Part shown: in pieces, positions 55,479 through 64,000 of the stretch
How positions within the stretch are numbered: position 1 is the stretch's first letter
Layout: every line of letters starts with the position of its first letter
Assembly: GCF_010993705.1 (NCBI RefSeq)
Contig: NZ_WOFO01000012.1
Coordinates: 59,112 to 123,111 of the forward strand
DNA from: Cyclobacterium sp. SYSU L10401
GTDB taxonomy: Bacteria; Bacteroidota; Bacteroidia; Cytophagales; Cyclobacteriaceae
Reading direction: 5' to 3'
Length of the DNA stretch: 64,000 bases
Position numbers and translations under genes: made by a program
The notes under the pieces: generated by a model
Databases searched by the model: none
Told to the model about the DNA's origin: nothing
Seen by the model: only the letters and a program-made list of their open reading frames with translations

Positions 55479-56447
55479 TTATACAATTCCTTCCTTCATC
55501 AAATCATGAATATGAATAAATCCAACGACCTCATCAGCTTCTTTTACCACCAATTGCGTAATATTAAAATCTCTCATCATTCCCAGCGCTTTAACTGCAT
55601 ACTCATCCACAGGTATGGTTTTCGGATCCCTTATCATGATTTCAACTGCTTTAATCCTGCTCAAATCAGGATCCCGCTGAAGCATTCTTCTCAGGTCTCC
55701 ATCTGTAATGATACCCAGCAGCTGATTTTTGGCATCCACCACCGCTGTCGCTCCAAGTCGTTTACTACTGATTTCTACAATCACATCTTTCAATGAGGCA
55801 TTTTCCGAAATAATGGGAAGTAAAGCCTGATCCATAACATCCCCTACCTTCAGGTAAAGCTGCCTGCCCAATGTACCTCCTGGGTGAAACCTGGCAAAAG
55901 ATTCGGCAGAAAACCCTCTGGCTGAAAGCAAGCAGACAGCCAGCGCATCTCCCATGGCCATTTGAGCAGTAGTACTGGTCGTAGGGGCCAGATTATTCGG
56001 ACAGGCTTCTTCTGCTACACCCGCATACAAAACGTAATCTGCCTGTTTGGCCAGATAACTGGATTCATTACCGACCAAAGCTATCAGTTTGTTTCCTGAT
56101 TGTTTGAGCAGGGGAATGAGCACCTTAATTTCCGGAGTATTACCACTTTTGGATACGCATATTACAAAATCTTCTTTTTTAATCATACCTAAATCACCAT
56201 GAATTGCATCGGCAGCATGCATAAATAAAGAAGGAGTTCCTGTGGAATTGAGCGTAGCCACAATTTTATTGGAAATGATGGCACTTTTGCCGATTCCGGT
56301 AACCACCACCCTACCCGAGTGCTGCAAAATATCTTCCACACAAGCTTCAAAATCTTCTCCTATGAAGGGTATCAGATTTATAAGTGCATCCGCCTCGTTT
56401 TGCAGTACATTTTTTGCCGTGGTTTTAATATTTTTTAGTAAATTCAA
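55479..56447 (-). CDS. kdsD: Arabinose-5-phosphate isomerase (KpsF/GutQ family)
   Basis: 322 aa. SIS domain (GRVVVTGIGKSAIISNKI, CVSKSGNTPE, AHGDLGM-type AIHGDLGM, APTTSTTAQMAMGDALAVCLL) followed by two CBS domains (about 200-322). Makes arabinose-5-P for Kdo of LPS. The start is read as TTG at 56447: no ATG occurs before residue 75, an in-frame stop lies 19 nt upstream, and the family N-terminus (KNVLQNEADALINL) requires this region. Pairs with manC; divergent from recQ. Confidence 0.93.
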   Translation of the reverse strand: MNLLKNIKTTAKNVLQNEADALINLIPFIGEDFEACVEDILQHSGRVVVTGIGKSAIISNKIVATLNSTGTPSLFMHAADAIHGDLGMIKKEDFVICVSKSGNTPEIKVLIPLLKQSGNKLIALVGNESSYLAKQADYVLYAGVAEEACPNNLAPTTSTTAQMAMGDALAVCLLSARGFSAESFARFHPGGTLGRQLYLKVGDVMDQALLPIISENASLKDVIVEISSKRLGATAVVDAKNQLLGIITDGDLRRMLQRDPDLSRIKAVEIMIRDPKTIPVDEYAVKALGMMRDFNITQLVVKEADEVVGFIHIHDLMKEGIV

Positions 56448-56545
56448 TTTTACAGTTGTTAATTGTTAATTTTGTATAAAGGTAGGAAAGTTTTACCTTA
56501 AACTTTAATGATTGACAAAGAGCAACTCATTAAACTATTTACCTA

Positions 56546-58723
56546 GTGGATAACGCAGTAAAAGAAAATCTGAAAAATATTTTTGGTTTCAATCAGTTCA
56601 GAGGGAACCAACAATTCATAGTAGAAAATATACTTAAGGGGAAAAACACTTTTGTTATAATGCCTACAGGGGCAGGGAAATCCCTTTGCTACCAATTGCC
56701 GGCTGTTTCAAAAAAAGGGACTGCCATCGTCATTTCTCCTTTGATTGCCCTGATGAAAAATCAGGTTGACCAGCTGAACAGTTTTGGGATCAATGCCCAC
56801 TTCCTTAATTCAACCCTGAGCAAATCTGAATCCAACAGGGTAAAGGGGGAAGTTACCGCAGGTCTCACCAAGCTGCTTTACGTGGCCCCCGAGTCGCTGA
56901 CCAAAGAAGAAAATGTCCAGTTTTTAAAAAATGCGGATATCAGTTTCGTTGCCATTGATGAAGCCCATTGCATTTCTGAATGGGGGCACGATTTCAGGCC
57001 AGAGTACCGGAAGATAAAATCTATCATCGCACAAATCGGAGAAAAACTTCCAGTCATTGCGCTTACTGCCACCGCTACACCGAAGGTACAGCAGGATATA
57101 CAACGGAATCTTCAAATGGAAGAGGCAGACTTGTTCAAGTCTTCCTTTAACAGGACCAACCTCTATTATGAGGTACGGCCGAAAATGAAGAATGATACCA
57201 AAAAAGAAATCATCAAATACATCAAGTCCCAAAAAGGTAAATCGGGTATCATCTACTGCCTGAGCAGGAAAAAAGTAACAGAAATAGCTGACCTTCTCAA
57301 AGTAAATGGAATCAATGCCGCCCCCTACCACGCTGGACTTGACGGGCATGTGAGGGTGAAAAATCAAGATGATTTTCTCAATGAAGAAGTGGATGTCATT
57401 GTGGCTACCATCGCTTTCGGAATGGGCATAGACAAACCCGATGTGAGGTATGTCATCCATTACGACGTTCCCAAGTCCCTTGAAGGTTATTATCAGGAAA
57501 CAGGAAGAGCCGGAAGGGACGGTTTGGAAGGCCATTGTCTGATGTTTTACCGATATGAAGACATCGTAAAACTGGAGAAATTCAATAAAGATAAACCTGT
57601 CAATGAGCGAGAAAATGCCAAGGTTCTGCTCCAGGAGATGGCTGCCTATGCAGAAAGTTCCGTTTGCAGGAGAAGGTTTTTACTTCATTATTTTGGGGAA
57701 AATCTGGGCAAAGACTGTGGCTTTTGCGACAATTGTAAAAAGTCAAAAGAAACCTTTGATGGTCAGGATGACATCCTTACAGTAATCAAAGCTGTAAAGG
57801 AGACCAACCAAAGGTTCAGTATGGATCATATCGTCAGCATGATCAGAGGGGAAAAAGATGATTACATAGAAAGCTATGACCATGATAAACTTTCCACCTT
57901 TGGACAAGGTAAAGACAAAGATACCATCCATTGGAAGACGGTAATTCGTCAAACCATGATTTACGGTTTGCTGGATAAAGACATTGAAAATTATGGTGTG
58001 CTTTTGTTGTCTGATAAAAGTGAATCTTATTTGAAGGAACCATATCCTATAAAGATCAGTAAAAATCATAATTTTGAGGAAATGGCTGAAAGTATATCTT
58101 CTGAAGAGTTGAGCAACATGGGCAAGGCCTATGATGAAAAGCTTTTTGAACTTCTGAAAGCAGAACGAAAAAAAGTAGCAAAAGTCAAAAACCTTCCCCC
58201 TTATGTGATCTTCCAAGACCCTTCGCTGGAGGAAATGGCCACTGTCTATCCTACCTCAAAAGAGGAGCTGGCCCAAATCAATGGTGTAGGCATGGGAAAA
58301 GTGGCTAAATTTGGCGCTTCCTTCTTAAGGTTAATCGAAAAATATGTAGAAGAAAATGAGATTATCACAGCCTCTGACGTTGTAGTAAAAACTTCAGGAA
58401 CCCGGTCAAAAGTAAAAATCACGATCATTCAGCAAATAGACCGAAAGATTGACCTTGACGAAATTGCCAATAACCTGAATATCAGCATGAGTGAATTGCT
58501 GCACGAAATAGAGCAAATCATTTACAGCGGCACAAAATTAAATATCAATTATTACATACAGAATATCATGGATGATGAAAGAGAAGACATTCTCCATGAT
58601 TATTTTATGACGGCCGATACTGACAAAATACGGGAAGCCATGGCGGAATTGGAAGAAGATGATTTTTCTGAGGAGGAAGTAAGGGTTTACCGGATAAAAT
58701 TTATTTCAGATCACGCCAACTAA
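56546..58723 (+). CDS. recQ: ATP-dependent DNA helicase RecQ
   Basis: 725 aa. The start is GTG at 56546: an in-frame stop lies 15 nt upstream and no ATG is available before the helicase core. Motifs: FRGNQQFIV (motif 0), MPTGAGKSLCYQLP (Walker A), AIDEAHCISEWGHDFRPEY (DEAH and aromatic loop), LTATATP, TGRAGRDG (motif VI), the zinc-binding CRRRFLLHYFG ... CGFCDNC, an RQC winged helix, an HRDC domain (LPPYVIFQDPSLEEMA ... INGVGMGKVAKFG) and an about 100-residue C-terminal helical extension common in Bacteroidota RecQ. 3'-5' helicase in recombination repair. Confidence 0.96.
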   Translation: MDNAVKENLKNIFGFNQFRGNQQFIVENILKGKNTFVIMPTGAGKSLCYQLPAVSKKGTAIVISPLIALMKNQVDQLNSFGINAHFLNSTLSKSESNRVKGEVTAGLTKLLYVAPESLTKEENVQFLKNADISFVAIDEAHCISEWGHDFRPEYRKIKSIIAQIGEKLPVIALTATATPKVQQDIQRNLQMEEADLFKSSFNRTNLYYEVRPKMKNDTKKEIIKYIKSQKGKSGIIYCLSRKKVTEIADLLKVNGINAAPYHAGLDGHVRVKNQDDFLNEEVDVIVATIAFGMGIDKPDVRYVIHYDVPKSLEGYYQETGRAGRDGLEGHCLMFYRYEDIVKLEKFNKDKPVNERENAKVLLQEMAAYAESSVCRRRFLLHYFGENLGKDCGFCDNCKKSKETFDGQDDILTVIKAVKETNQRFSMDHIVSMIRGEKDDYIESYDHDKLSTFGQGKDKDTIHWKTVIRQTMIYGLLDKDIENYGVLLLSDKSESYLKEPYPIKISKNHNFEEMAESISSEELSNMGKAYDEKLFELLKAERKKVAKVKNLPPYVIFQDPSLEEMATVYPTSKEELAQINGVGMGKVAKFGASFLRLIEKYVEENEIITASDVVVKTSGTRSKVKITIIQQIDRKIDLDEIANNLNISMSELLHEIEQIIYSGTKLNINYYIQNIMDDEREDILHDYFMTADTDKIREAMAELEEDDFSEEEVRVYRIKFISDHAN

Positions 58724-58737
58724 AAGAAATACTACAA

Positions 58738-60033
58738 ATGAACATATTGCTCATTGGAAGCGGTGGCAGAGAACACGCCTTTGCCTGGAAAATAAATCAA
58801 AGTAAACATTGTAAAAAATTATGGATTGCTCCGGGAAATGCCGGAACACAGGACCTGGGAGAAAACATCCCCCTATCGGTAAATGATTTTGATGGAATTA
58901 AAGCTTTTTGCATCAAAAATGACGTCAGTTTACTTGTAGTTGGACCTGAAGAACCATTGGTAAAAGGATTAAGAGACTTTTTGGCGCTGGACTCCAAAAC
59001 TGCCTCCTTGCCCATAGTAGGTCCAGGAAAAGCCGGTGCTCAGCTGGAAGGAAGCAAGGATTTTTCAAAGGCCTTTATGAATCAATATGGTATTCCTACG
59101 GCCACCCATGCCACCTTCACCCAAGCTTCTTTTCAGGAAGGTATAGCGTATTTAAAACAACAAAAACTTCCTATTGTCCTTAAAGCTGATGGACTGGCAG
59201 CTGGGAAGGGGGTTTTGATATGCCACAGTCTGGAGGATGCTGAAGAAAGCTTTAAGGATATGCTTCTGGGAAAAAAATTTGGGGAGGCCTCGACGAAGGT
59301 TGTGATTGAAACCTTCCTCCATGGCATTGAGCTTTCCGTATTTGTTGCAACAGACGGAGAAAGCTATAAAATCCTACCGGAAGCCAAGGATTACAAAAGA
59401 ATTGGAGAGCAGGATACGGGACCAAATACCGGCGGAATGGGTGCCGTTAGCCCGGTACCTTTTGCAGACCCTGCCTTCATGAAAAAAGTGGAAGAAAAAA
59501 TAATTCAACCTACCGTTCGCGGATTAAAAAATTCCGGAATTGATTTCAGAGGCTTCCTCTTTATTGGACTCATGAACATGGAAGGAGAGCCTTATGTTAT
59601 CGAATACAATGTCAGAATGGGAGATCCGGAAACACAGGCAGTGTTGCCTCGTATTGAAAGTGACTTTGTCTCCCTGCTTCACGCCATTGCAGTTAAGGAT
59701 TTAAAGAATTATAGTTTAAAGACTGCTGACACCAGGTCTGCAACGGTAGTAATGGTAGCCGGCGGGTATCCGGATACCTATGAAAAAGGCAAGGTCATTT
59801 CTGGTTTGGAAAAAAATGATCTCAAACAGGCCATCACCTTTCATGCGGGCACCAAAGCAATCCATCCTGAAACCATCGTCACCAATGGTGGCCGGGTATT
59901 GGGAATCACAGGATTAGGAAATACAATTGAGGATGCCATAAAGCATGCCTACGAAAGAGTAAACCAGATCAATTGGGAAAAAGTAAATTACCGGAAGGAT
60001 ATCGGACAGGACATACTCCATTCCGGGGATTGA
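58738..60033 (+). CDS. purD: Phosphoribosylamine-glycine ligase
   Basis: 431 aa, normal length. Second step of purine biosynthesis, ATP-dependent joining of glycine to phosphoribosylamine. Opening NILLIGSGGREHAFAWKI, ATP-grasp motifs LPIVLKADGLAAGKGVLI, DYKRIGEQDTGPNTGGMGAVSP and YNVRMGDPETQAVLPR. Starts 14 nt after recQ, which suggests co-transcription without clear functional link. Confidence 0.97.
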   Translation: MNILLIGSGGREHAFAWKINQSKHCKKLWIAPGNAGTQDLGENIPLSVNDFDGIKAFCIKNDVSLLVVGPEEPLVKGLRDFLALDSKTASLPIVGPGKAGAQLEGSKDFSKAFMNQYGIPTATHATFTQASFQEGIAYLKQQKLPIVLKADGLAAGKGVLICHSLEDAEESFKDMLLGKKFGEASTKVVIETFLHGIELSVFVATDGESYKILPEAKDYKRIGEQDTGPNTGGMGAVSPVPFADPAFMKKVEEKIIQPTVRGLKNSGIDFRGFLFIGLMNMEGEPYVIEYNVRMGDPETQAVLPRIESDFVSLLHAIAVKDLKNYSLKTADTRSATVVMVAGGYPDTYEKGKVISGLEKNDLKQAITFHAGTKAIHPETIVTNGGRVLGITGLGNTIEDAIKHAYERVNQINWEKVNYRKDIGQDILHSGD

Positions 60034-60079
60034 AAACCCATTTTCACGAGGAGGAAACTCCCTTAAATATAGATGAATT

Positions 60080-61462
60080 ATGTCAGGATGTACAAATTGT
60101 AGCACCGGAACGACTGCTGTCGGCGGCTGTCAGAATAATGGCAGTTGTGGTACCAGCGATTGCAATAAAATGAATGCTTTTGATTGGTTATCCCATATGG
60201 GCATACCGGAAATAGATAAATTTGATATCGTAGAAATTAAATTTAAGGGAGGAAGAAAGGACTATTTCAGAAATTCAGGACTTTTGCCTCTTACCACGGG
60301 CGACCCGGTGGTGGTGGATGTACCCAATGGTCACCATATCGGATACGTATCCCTCCAGGGTGAGCTGGTAAGGCTGCAGATGCAAAAAAGGAAAATCAAA
60401 AATGATGACAATATCCTTAGCATTTACAGGATCGCCACTCCAAAAGACCTGGAAAAATGGCAGGAAGCCAAAAACCGGGAAATCCCTACCATATACAGAA
60501 GCAAACAAATCATTGAAGAATTAAAGTTGGGGATGAAACTATCTGATGTGGAATATCAGGCAGATAATTCCAAAGCCACTTTTTACTATTCAGCAGATGA
60601 CAGGGTGGATTTCAGGGAACTGATCAAGTTATTGGCCTCAGAGTTTAAAATACGGGTGGAAATGAGGCAAATTAGCCTCAGACAAGAAGCGGGTCGATTG
60701 GGCGGTATTGGAGTTTGTGGGAGGGAGCTTTGCTGCTCTACCTGGATACATGATTTTAAAAGCGTAACCACTTCAGCAGCCCGGTATCAGAACCTATCCC
60801 TGAATCCAAGTAAATTGTCCGGCCAATGCGGTCGGTTGAAATGTTGCCTGAATTTTGAATTGGATAGCTACCTGAGTGCACTGGAAGATATCCCAAACGT
60901 AGAGAAGCCCCTCTTGACAGAAGCTGGTCCTGCCAAGCTCCAGAAAACAGATATTTTCAGACGCCTCATGTGGTTCAGCTACAATGATGACAACAACTGG
61001 CACTCTATAGATTGTGACAGGGTCAAAATGATCATTGAGCAAAATGAGAAGGGCATTACTCCTTTTAACCTAAAACAGGACAAAGCATTTGAAGGAGAAT
61101 TTGATCAAAGCAAGAACAATCAGGACCTGGAATTACTGGACAAGAAATTTGCGCAATCCAAAAGAAAAAAGAAACGCAAACCGAAATCGAGAAAACCTAA
61201 CATGAATGCGGGCGATTCGGGGGCAGCCAGACCGGAACAGCAACAGCAGGAAAAAAGGGGCAGAAATCAAAGAAACAACAAAAACCAGAAAAGGGGAAAT
61301 AAAAATCAAAACCAAAAGGATAATCCATCCCAATTCCAAGCTGACAATCCTCAAAAGGGACCTATAGGCAAAAATGAGGGCGCACCAAACAAAAGGAGAA
61401 GACCCAATCGAAACCGGAATCAAAAGAATCATCCAAATAAAGGGCAGTCTGATGATAAATAA
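60080..61462 (+). CDS. ricT: PSP1-domain protein, RicT/YaaT homologue
   Basis: 460 aa. N-terminal Cys cluster (Cys4, 7, 17, 23, 28), then the PSP1 domain with the conserved GRLGGIGVCGRELCCSTW and LSGQCGRLKCCLNFE motifs. B. subtilis RicT works with RicA and RicF around two 4Fe-4S clusters to control RNA processing and competence (known); the partners are not in the window. The last about 90 residues are a basic, Asn/Gln/Lys/Arg-rich tail expected to be disordered and possibly RNA-binding. The gldH start lies 11 nt inside its 3' end; this gene pair recurs in Bacteroidota as I recall. Confidence 0.9.
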   Translation: MSGCTNCSTGTTAVGGCQNNGSCGTSDCNKMNAFDWLSHMGIPEIDKFDIVEIKFKGGRKDYFRNSGLLPLTTGDPVVVDVPNGHHIGYVSLQGELVRLQMQKRKIKNDDNILSIYRIATPKDLEKWQEAKNREIPTIYRSKQIIEELKLGMKLSDVEYQADNSKATFYYSADDRVDFRELIKLLASEFKIRVEMRQISLRQEAGRLGGIGVCGRELCCSTWIHDFKSVTTSAARYQNLSLNPSKLSGQCGRLKCCLNFELDSYLSALEDIPNVEKPLLTEAGPAKLQKTDIFRRLMWFSYNDDNNWHSIDCDRVKMIIEQNEKGITPFNLKQDKAFEGEFDQSKNNQDLELLDKKFAQSKRKKKRKPKSRKPNMNAGDSGAARPEQQQQEKRGRNQRNNKNQKRGNKNQNQKDNPSQFQADNPQKGPIGKNEGAPNKRRRPNRNRNQKNHPNKGQSDDK

Positions 61463-61928
61463 AAGTCCGACTGCATATTTGTGCCTTCTGGGCAACATAC
61501 TACTTCTGGCTGCCTGTAACGGGGACAGGTTATATGAATCATTTGAAGATTTCCCCGGCCAGGAATGGGTGGTGTCTGATACCGTTTCTTTTCCGGTAGA
61601 CTCATTATCTTCCGATTATTCAAAAATCTTATCTGTAGGCATCAGGTACAATGACAGCTACGAATACCATAACTTGTACCTGCGCTTTCTTCTCATGGAT
61701 AGCCTTGAAAATGTATTGGTGGATTCTCTGGTCAACCTGCAATTGTTTGACCCCAAATCAGGGCAACCTTTGGGTTCGGGCTTTGGAAACAGAAGGACCT
61801 TATACGACACCTTACCTGCGAGAGAACTCCCTGCACCAGCCAAAGTACAATTTATCCAATACATGAGAAAAGACACCCTGGAAGGCATTGAATCGATTGG
61901 CCTAAAAATAGCTGCAGAAAGGGACTAA
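61452..61928 (+). CDS. gldH: Gliding motility lipoprotein GldH
   Basis: 158 aa from the ATG at 61452, which opens a lipoprotein signal (NILLLAAC, Cys about 22); the open frame upstream is the shadow of the ricT tail. Family features: the DRLYESFEDFPGQEWVVSDTVSF start of the mature protein and LYLRFLLMDS ... LPARELPAPAKVQFIQYMRKD. GldH is required for gliding in Flavobacterium johnsoniae (known); its mechanism is unclear. It fits the T9SS cargo and PorE-like protein in the window. Confidence 0.9.
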   Translation: MINKSPTAYLCLLGNILLLAACNGDRLYESFEDFPGQEWVVSDTVSFPVDSLSSDYSKILSVGIRYNDSYEYHNLYLRFLLMDSLENVLVDSLVNLQLFDPKSGQPLGSGFGNRRTLYDTLPARELPAPAKVQFIQYMRKDTLEGIESIGLKIAAERD

Positions 61929-62147
61929 ACCCGAAATATGCATTTGGAATTTCATTGCAAACTGAAATTACTTCAAAATCAGTCAATCGTTGCAGTTTTC
62001 AACTTCACCATAGCGGTGCTAGTTTCCAAACTGCCTTATTTTCTTGCAATTTCAGCCTTCATAACGAAACCTAATACTCAATCAGGTTTAAAAGTACCTA
62101 AAGAAACCTGGAAATTTCTTTTTACCTTAGAAGAGGAAAGGGAATTT

Positions 62148-64000
62148 CTATGTCCCTGACTTTTCTACCTTATTGAAATTTCCTTGCGCTATTTTGGTTT
62201 GCAACAAATCCTCCCTGTCCAACCAATACTGCCTGCTAAACAAAAAAACAATGTTCCAGTTTCTGGCGGTCAACAACTGCGGGTGATATACAAAAGCCTC
62301 CTTTGCTGTTTTGGAAGCAAAAAATCTTTGATCATCAGTCAAAATTGCAGCCAGGGCTTTGCCATTTTCCTTCACCTCCAAATCCATCACCTTAACATAG
62401 GGATTTTCTCCCACTTCATGGTTGCCATAGGTTCCCAGTAGCCTGTCTTTCAATGACCAATTATTATCAAACCCTTGTACTTTCAGGACAGACTTTTCAG
62501 GGCTTTTTCCCTCCTGTATTGCAGCAGCATAAGCAATGTATTCGCACAACAACCTGATCCCTGGATTTTTCAGGTGCTTCTCCTTAAAATCGCTCTCCAA
62601 CAGACTTGTAATCAAAATACTTTCTTTTCTTGCCCTTGTAACGGCTACATTCAATCGGTTTTCTCCTCCCTTTCTTGACAGAAGCCCAAAATTGGCCGTA
62701 AACCTTCCTTCCGGATTCCTGGCGTAGCCCACAGAAAAGACCACCCTGTCAAATTCATCTCCCTGTACATTTTCTATGTTTTTTACCTTTATATATTTGT
62801 CCTTTCTGAGGTTATCATCCTCCTCCAACAAGGTAAGGATCAAAATCATCTGGTAATAATTAAACGTAATGACCCCCAGAGAATCTGATGGATGCTTGGC
62901 TCTTAGTTTAATCAGCTGTGTCAATACCTCCTTTGCCTCAACAAGGTTCGTCTGGTTTTCCCAAACCCCATCCGTTGAAATCATTTTAACACCTTGCTCG
63001 TTGCTATTCAATACTTTCCTATCGGGCAACATGTAAAGCCGTTCCTCATAGAAATGTACATTCGAAAAATGGATCAAGGGCAGGGTTGCGCTCCTGTAGT
63101 GGGTACTGAGGTGAAAAGTAGGGAAAAATTTACCGGCCATGTCCAATAAGGCGTCAATTTCCAACTCCATTTTTTCTTCCTCTGATTGAATTCTTGTCTG
63201 GTACAAATCATAGGGCTGAAGTTGCTGGCTGTCCCCTGCAATGAGCACTTGTTTTCCACGCATCATCATGGGCAGCCCCCTTTCGAAATAACATTGGCTG
63301 GCCTCATCAAAAATAACCAGATCGAAGTCCTGTTCCAGCGGGAAGAGGGCCGATGCCGTCTCCGGAGAAGCCAACCAGCAGGGCACCAATCTGAATATTT
63401 CATCTTTATAATAGGCGATTAATTTTTTGACCGACCAGATTTGCTTTTTTTTACTTACCTGGTGAGCCAGTTCCCGGTAAGTAATGAGATTGTTCAGGCG
63501 GTTGTATTCCAATTGATGGCATACCTCCTCCCTCAGTCGCATTTCTACAATAAAACGGGCCGTCTTGAGCTTTTCTTCAACAGAAAATTCAAAATCAGAG
63601 ATGTAACTTTTTATTTGAGGACCATAGATTTCTTTCAAAACCGGATATTTTGCCTCTAAATGCCCCACCCAACTGACCTTCAAGCTGGATAGAAATATTT
63701 GCCGTAGGCTGGAAAAATCCCTGTCAGGAAAGGTATCAATGATTTTTTCGGCAACCTTTCTTTCGACTTCATTCATCTGGCTTCTGAGCCGGTCAAATCT
63801 TATCAACTCATCCACCTCTCTGATAAGATTTTGACTGACTTCCTGCAGTTTCCCCTCATCTGGTGAACTCAGCAAATGTTTGATCTGAATCTCACTGAGA
63901 TATTTCCTCCAATTGGAAAAATGGTCTTCCACCCAGTCATTGATTACGGTAACCCCCTCCAGGAGAGATTGAAAATGGCCGTAGGAAAATTGCGGCTTGT
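62148..64000 (-). CDS. SF1 DNA helicase, C-terminal part (5' end outside window)
   Basis: The frame stays open to the right window edge, so the start and Walker A lie outside; the GTG at 63932 is not the start. Visible motifs: Walker B LVIFDEASQCYFERGLP, motif III AGDSQQLQPYDLYQ, LSTHYRS (motif IV region), NVQGDEFDRVVFSVGYARN (motif V) and NVAVTRARKESIL (motif VI), as in UvrD/Dna2-like and DUF4011-type helicases. A C-terminal extension of about 110 residues (VMDLEVKENGKALAAILTDD ... FLFSRQYWLDREDLL) resembles nuclease-like tails of such proteins; active residues were not confirmed. Possible DNA repair or defence role. Confidence 0.88.
   Translation of the reverse strand, partial: KPQFSYGHFQSLLEGVTVINDWVEDHFSNWRKYLSEIQIKHLLSSPDEGKLQEVSQNLIREVDELIRFDRLRSQMNEVERKVAEKIIDTFPDRDFSSLRQIFLSSLKVSWVGHLEAKYPVLKEIYGPQIKSYISDFEFSVEEKLKTARFIVEMRLREEVCHQLEYNRLNNLITYRELAHQVSKKKQIWSVKKLIAYYKDEIFRLVPCWLASPETASALFPLEQDFDLVIFDEASQCYFERGLPMMMRGKQVLIAGDSQQLQPYDLYQTRIQSEEEKMELEIDALLDMAGKFFPTFHLSTHYRSATLPLIHFSNVHFYEERLYMLPDRKVLNSNEQGVKMISTDGVWENQTNLVEAKEVLTQLIKLRAKHPSDSLGVITFNYYQMILILTLLEEDDNLRKDKYIKVKNIENVQGDEFDRVVFSVGYARNPEGRFTANFGLLSRKGGENRLNVAVTRARKESILITSLLESDFKEKHLKNPGIRLLCEYIAYAAAIQEGKSPEKSVLKVQGFDNNWSLKDRLLGTYGNHEVGENPYVKVMDLEVKENGKALAAILTDDQRFFASKTAKEAFVYHPQLLTARNWNIVFLFSRQYWLDREDLLQTKIAQGNFNKVEKSGT

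Noticed and set aside
56924-57535. 203-codon minus-strand open frame.
   Set aside because: Antisense shadow of the recQ helicase core.

Overview
The window reads as ordinary chromosome of a Bacteroidota bacterium, most likely of the Cytophagales/Cyclobacteriaceae group (the family is my inference). Reasons: a SusC/SusD pair, a secreted protease with a type IX secretion (T9SS) C-terminal signal, a PorE-like OmpA protein, the gliding lipoprotein GldH, several Bacteroidota-restricted DUF families (DUF4834, DUF4924, DUF4202), start codons without Shine-Dalgarno sites, and promoter boxes of the Bacteroidota type TAnnTTTG. I see no rRNA, tRNA, CRISPR array, prophage or intact insertion sequence.
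Layout. 1-743: tandem array of about 122-bp units made of GC-rich hairpins and terminator-like hairpins, ending at the stop codon of the first gene. 744-9498 (minus): susC, susD, a lipoprotein and a T9SS-secreted subtilase, a probable protein/peptide-utilisation locus. 9657-15036 (minus): lepA, folD, queE and a PorE-like protein. 15431-19628: DUF922/DUF4924 pair, SF1 helicase, acpH and a small membrane protein. 19655-23573 (minus): M42 peptidase, a PurF-type amidotransferase and murI, the last with a promoter and a terminator-like leader hairpin. 23796-28210: a small PepSY-like membrane protein behind a sigma-54-like promoter, an NtrC-type response regulator and a convergent hybrid kinase. 28381-33644 (minus): membrane protein, cystathionine beta-synthase, pyrB, pyrR and a secreted protein. 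34095-37800 (plus): PolX-like protein with a ruined polymerase site, small membrane protein, YiiX-type hydrolase and a TIM-barrel protein. 38685-41504: carB without its allosteric domain. 41701-47618: small membrane proteins, outer-membrane proteins, a metzincin-like lipoprotein and cstA. 47784-54394 (plus): mscS, accD, nqrF, an arginase-like protein, a cytochrome b5-like protein and a GlcNAc/MurNAc kinase-murQ pair. 54400-56447 (minus): manC and kdsD. 56546-61928 (plus): recQ, purD, a RicT/PSP1 protein and gldH. 62148-64000 (minus): a second SF1 helicase, cut by the window edge.
The points most worth following are: (1) the sigma-54 promoter, palindrome, PepSY protein, NtrC regulator and hybrid kinase around 23.7-28.2 kb; (2) the modular hairpin array at 1-743; (3) the terminator-like element in the murI leader; (4) enzymes with lost active-site or metal residues: PolX-like (all three polymerase Asp gone), arginase-like (two of six metal ligands changed) and AccD (three of four zinc Cys gone). 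All functional calls rest on motif recognition by eye; no database search was run.
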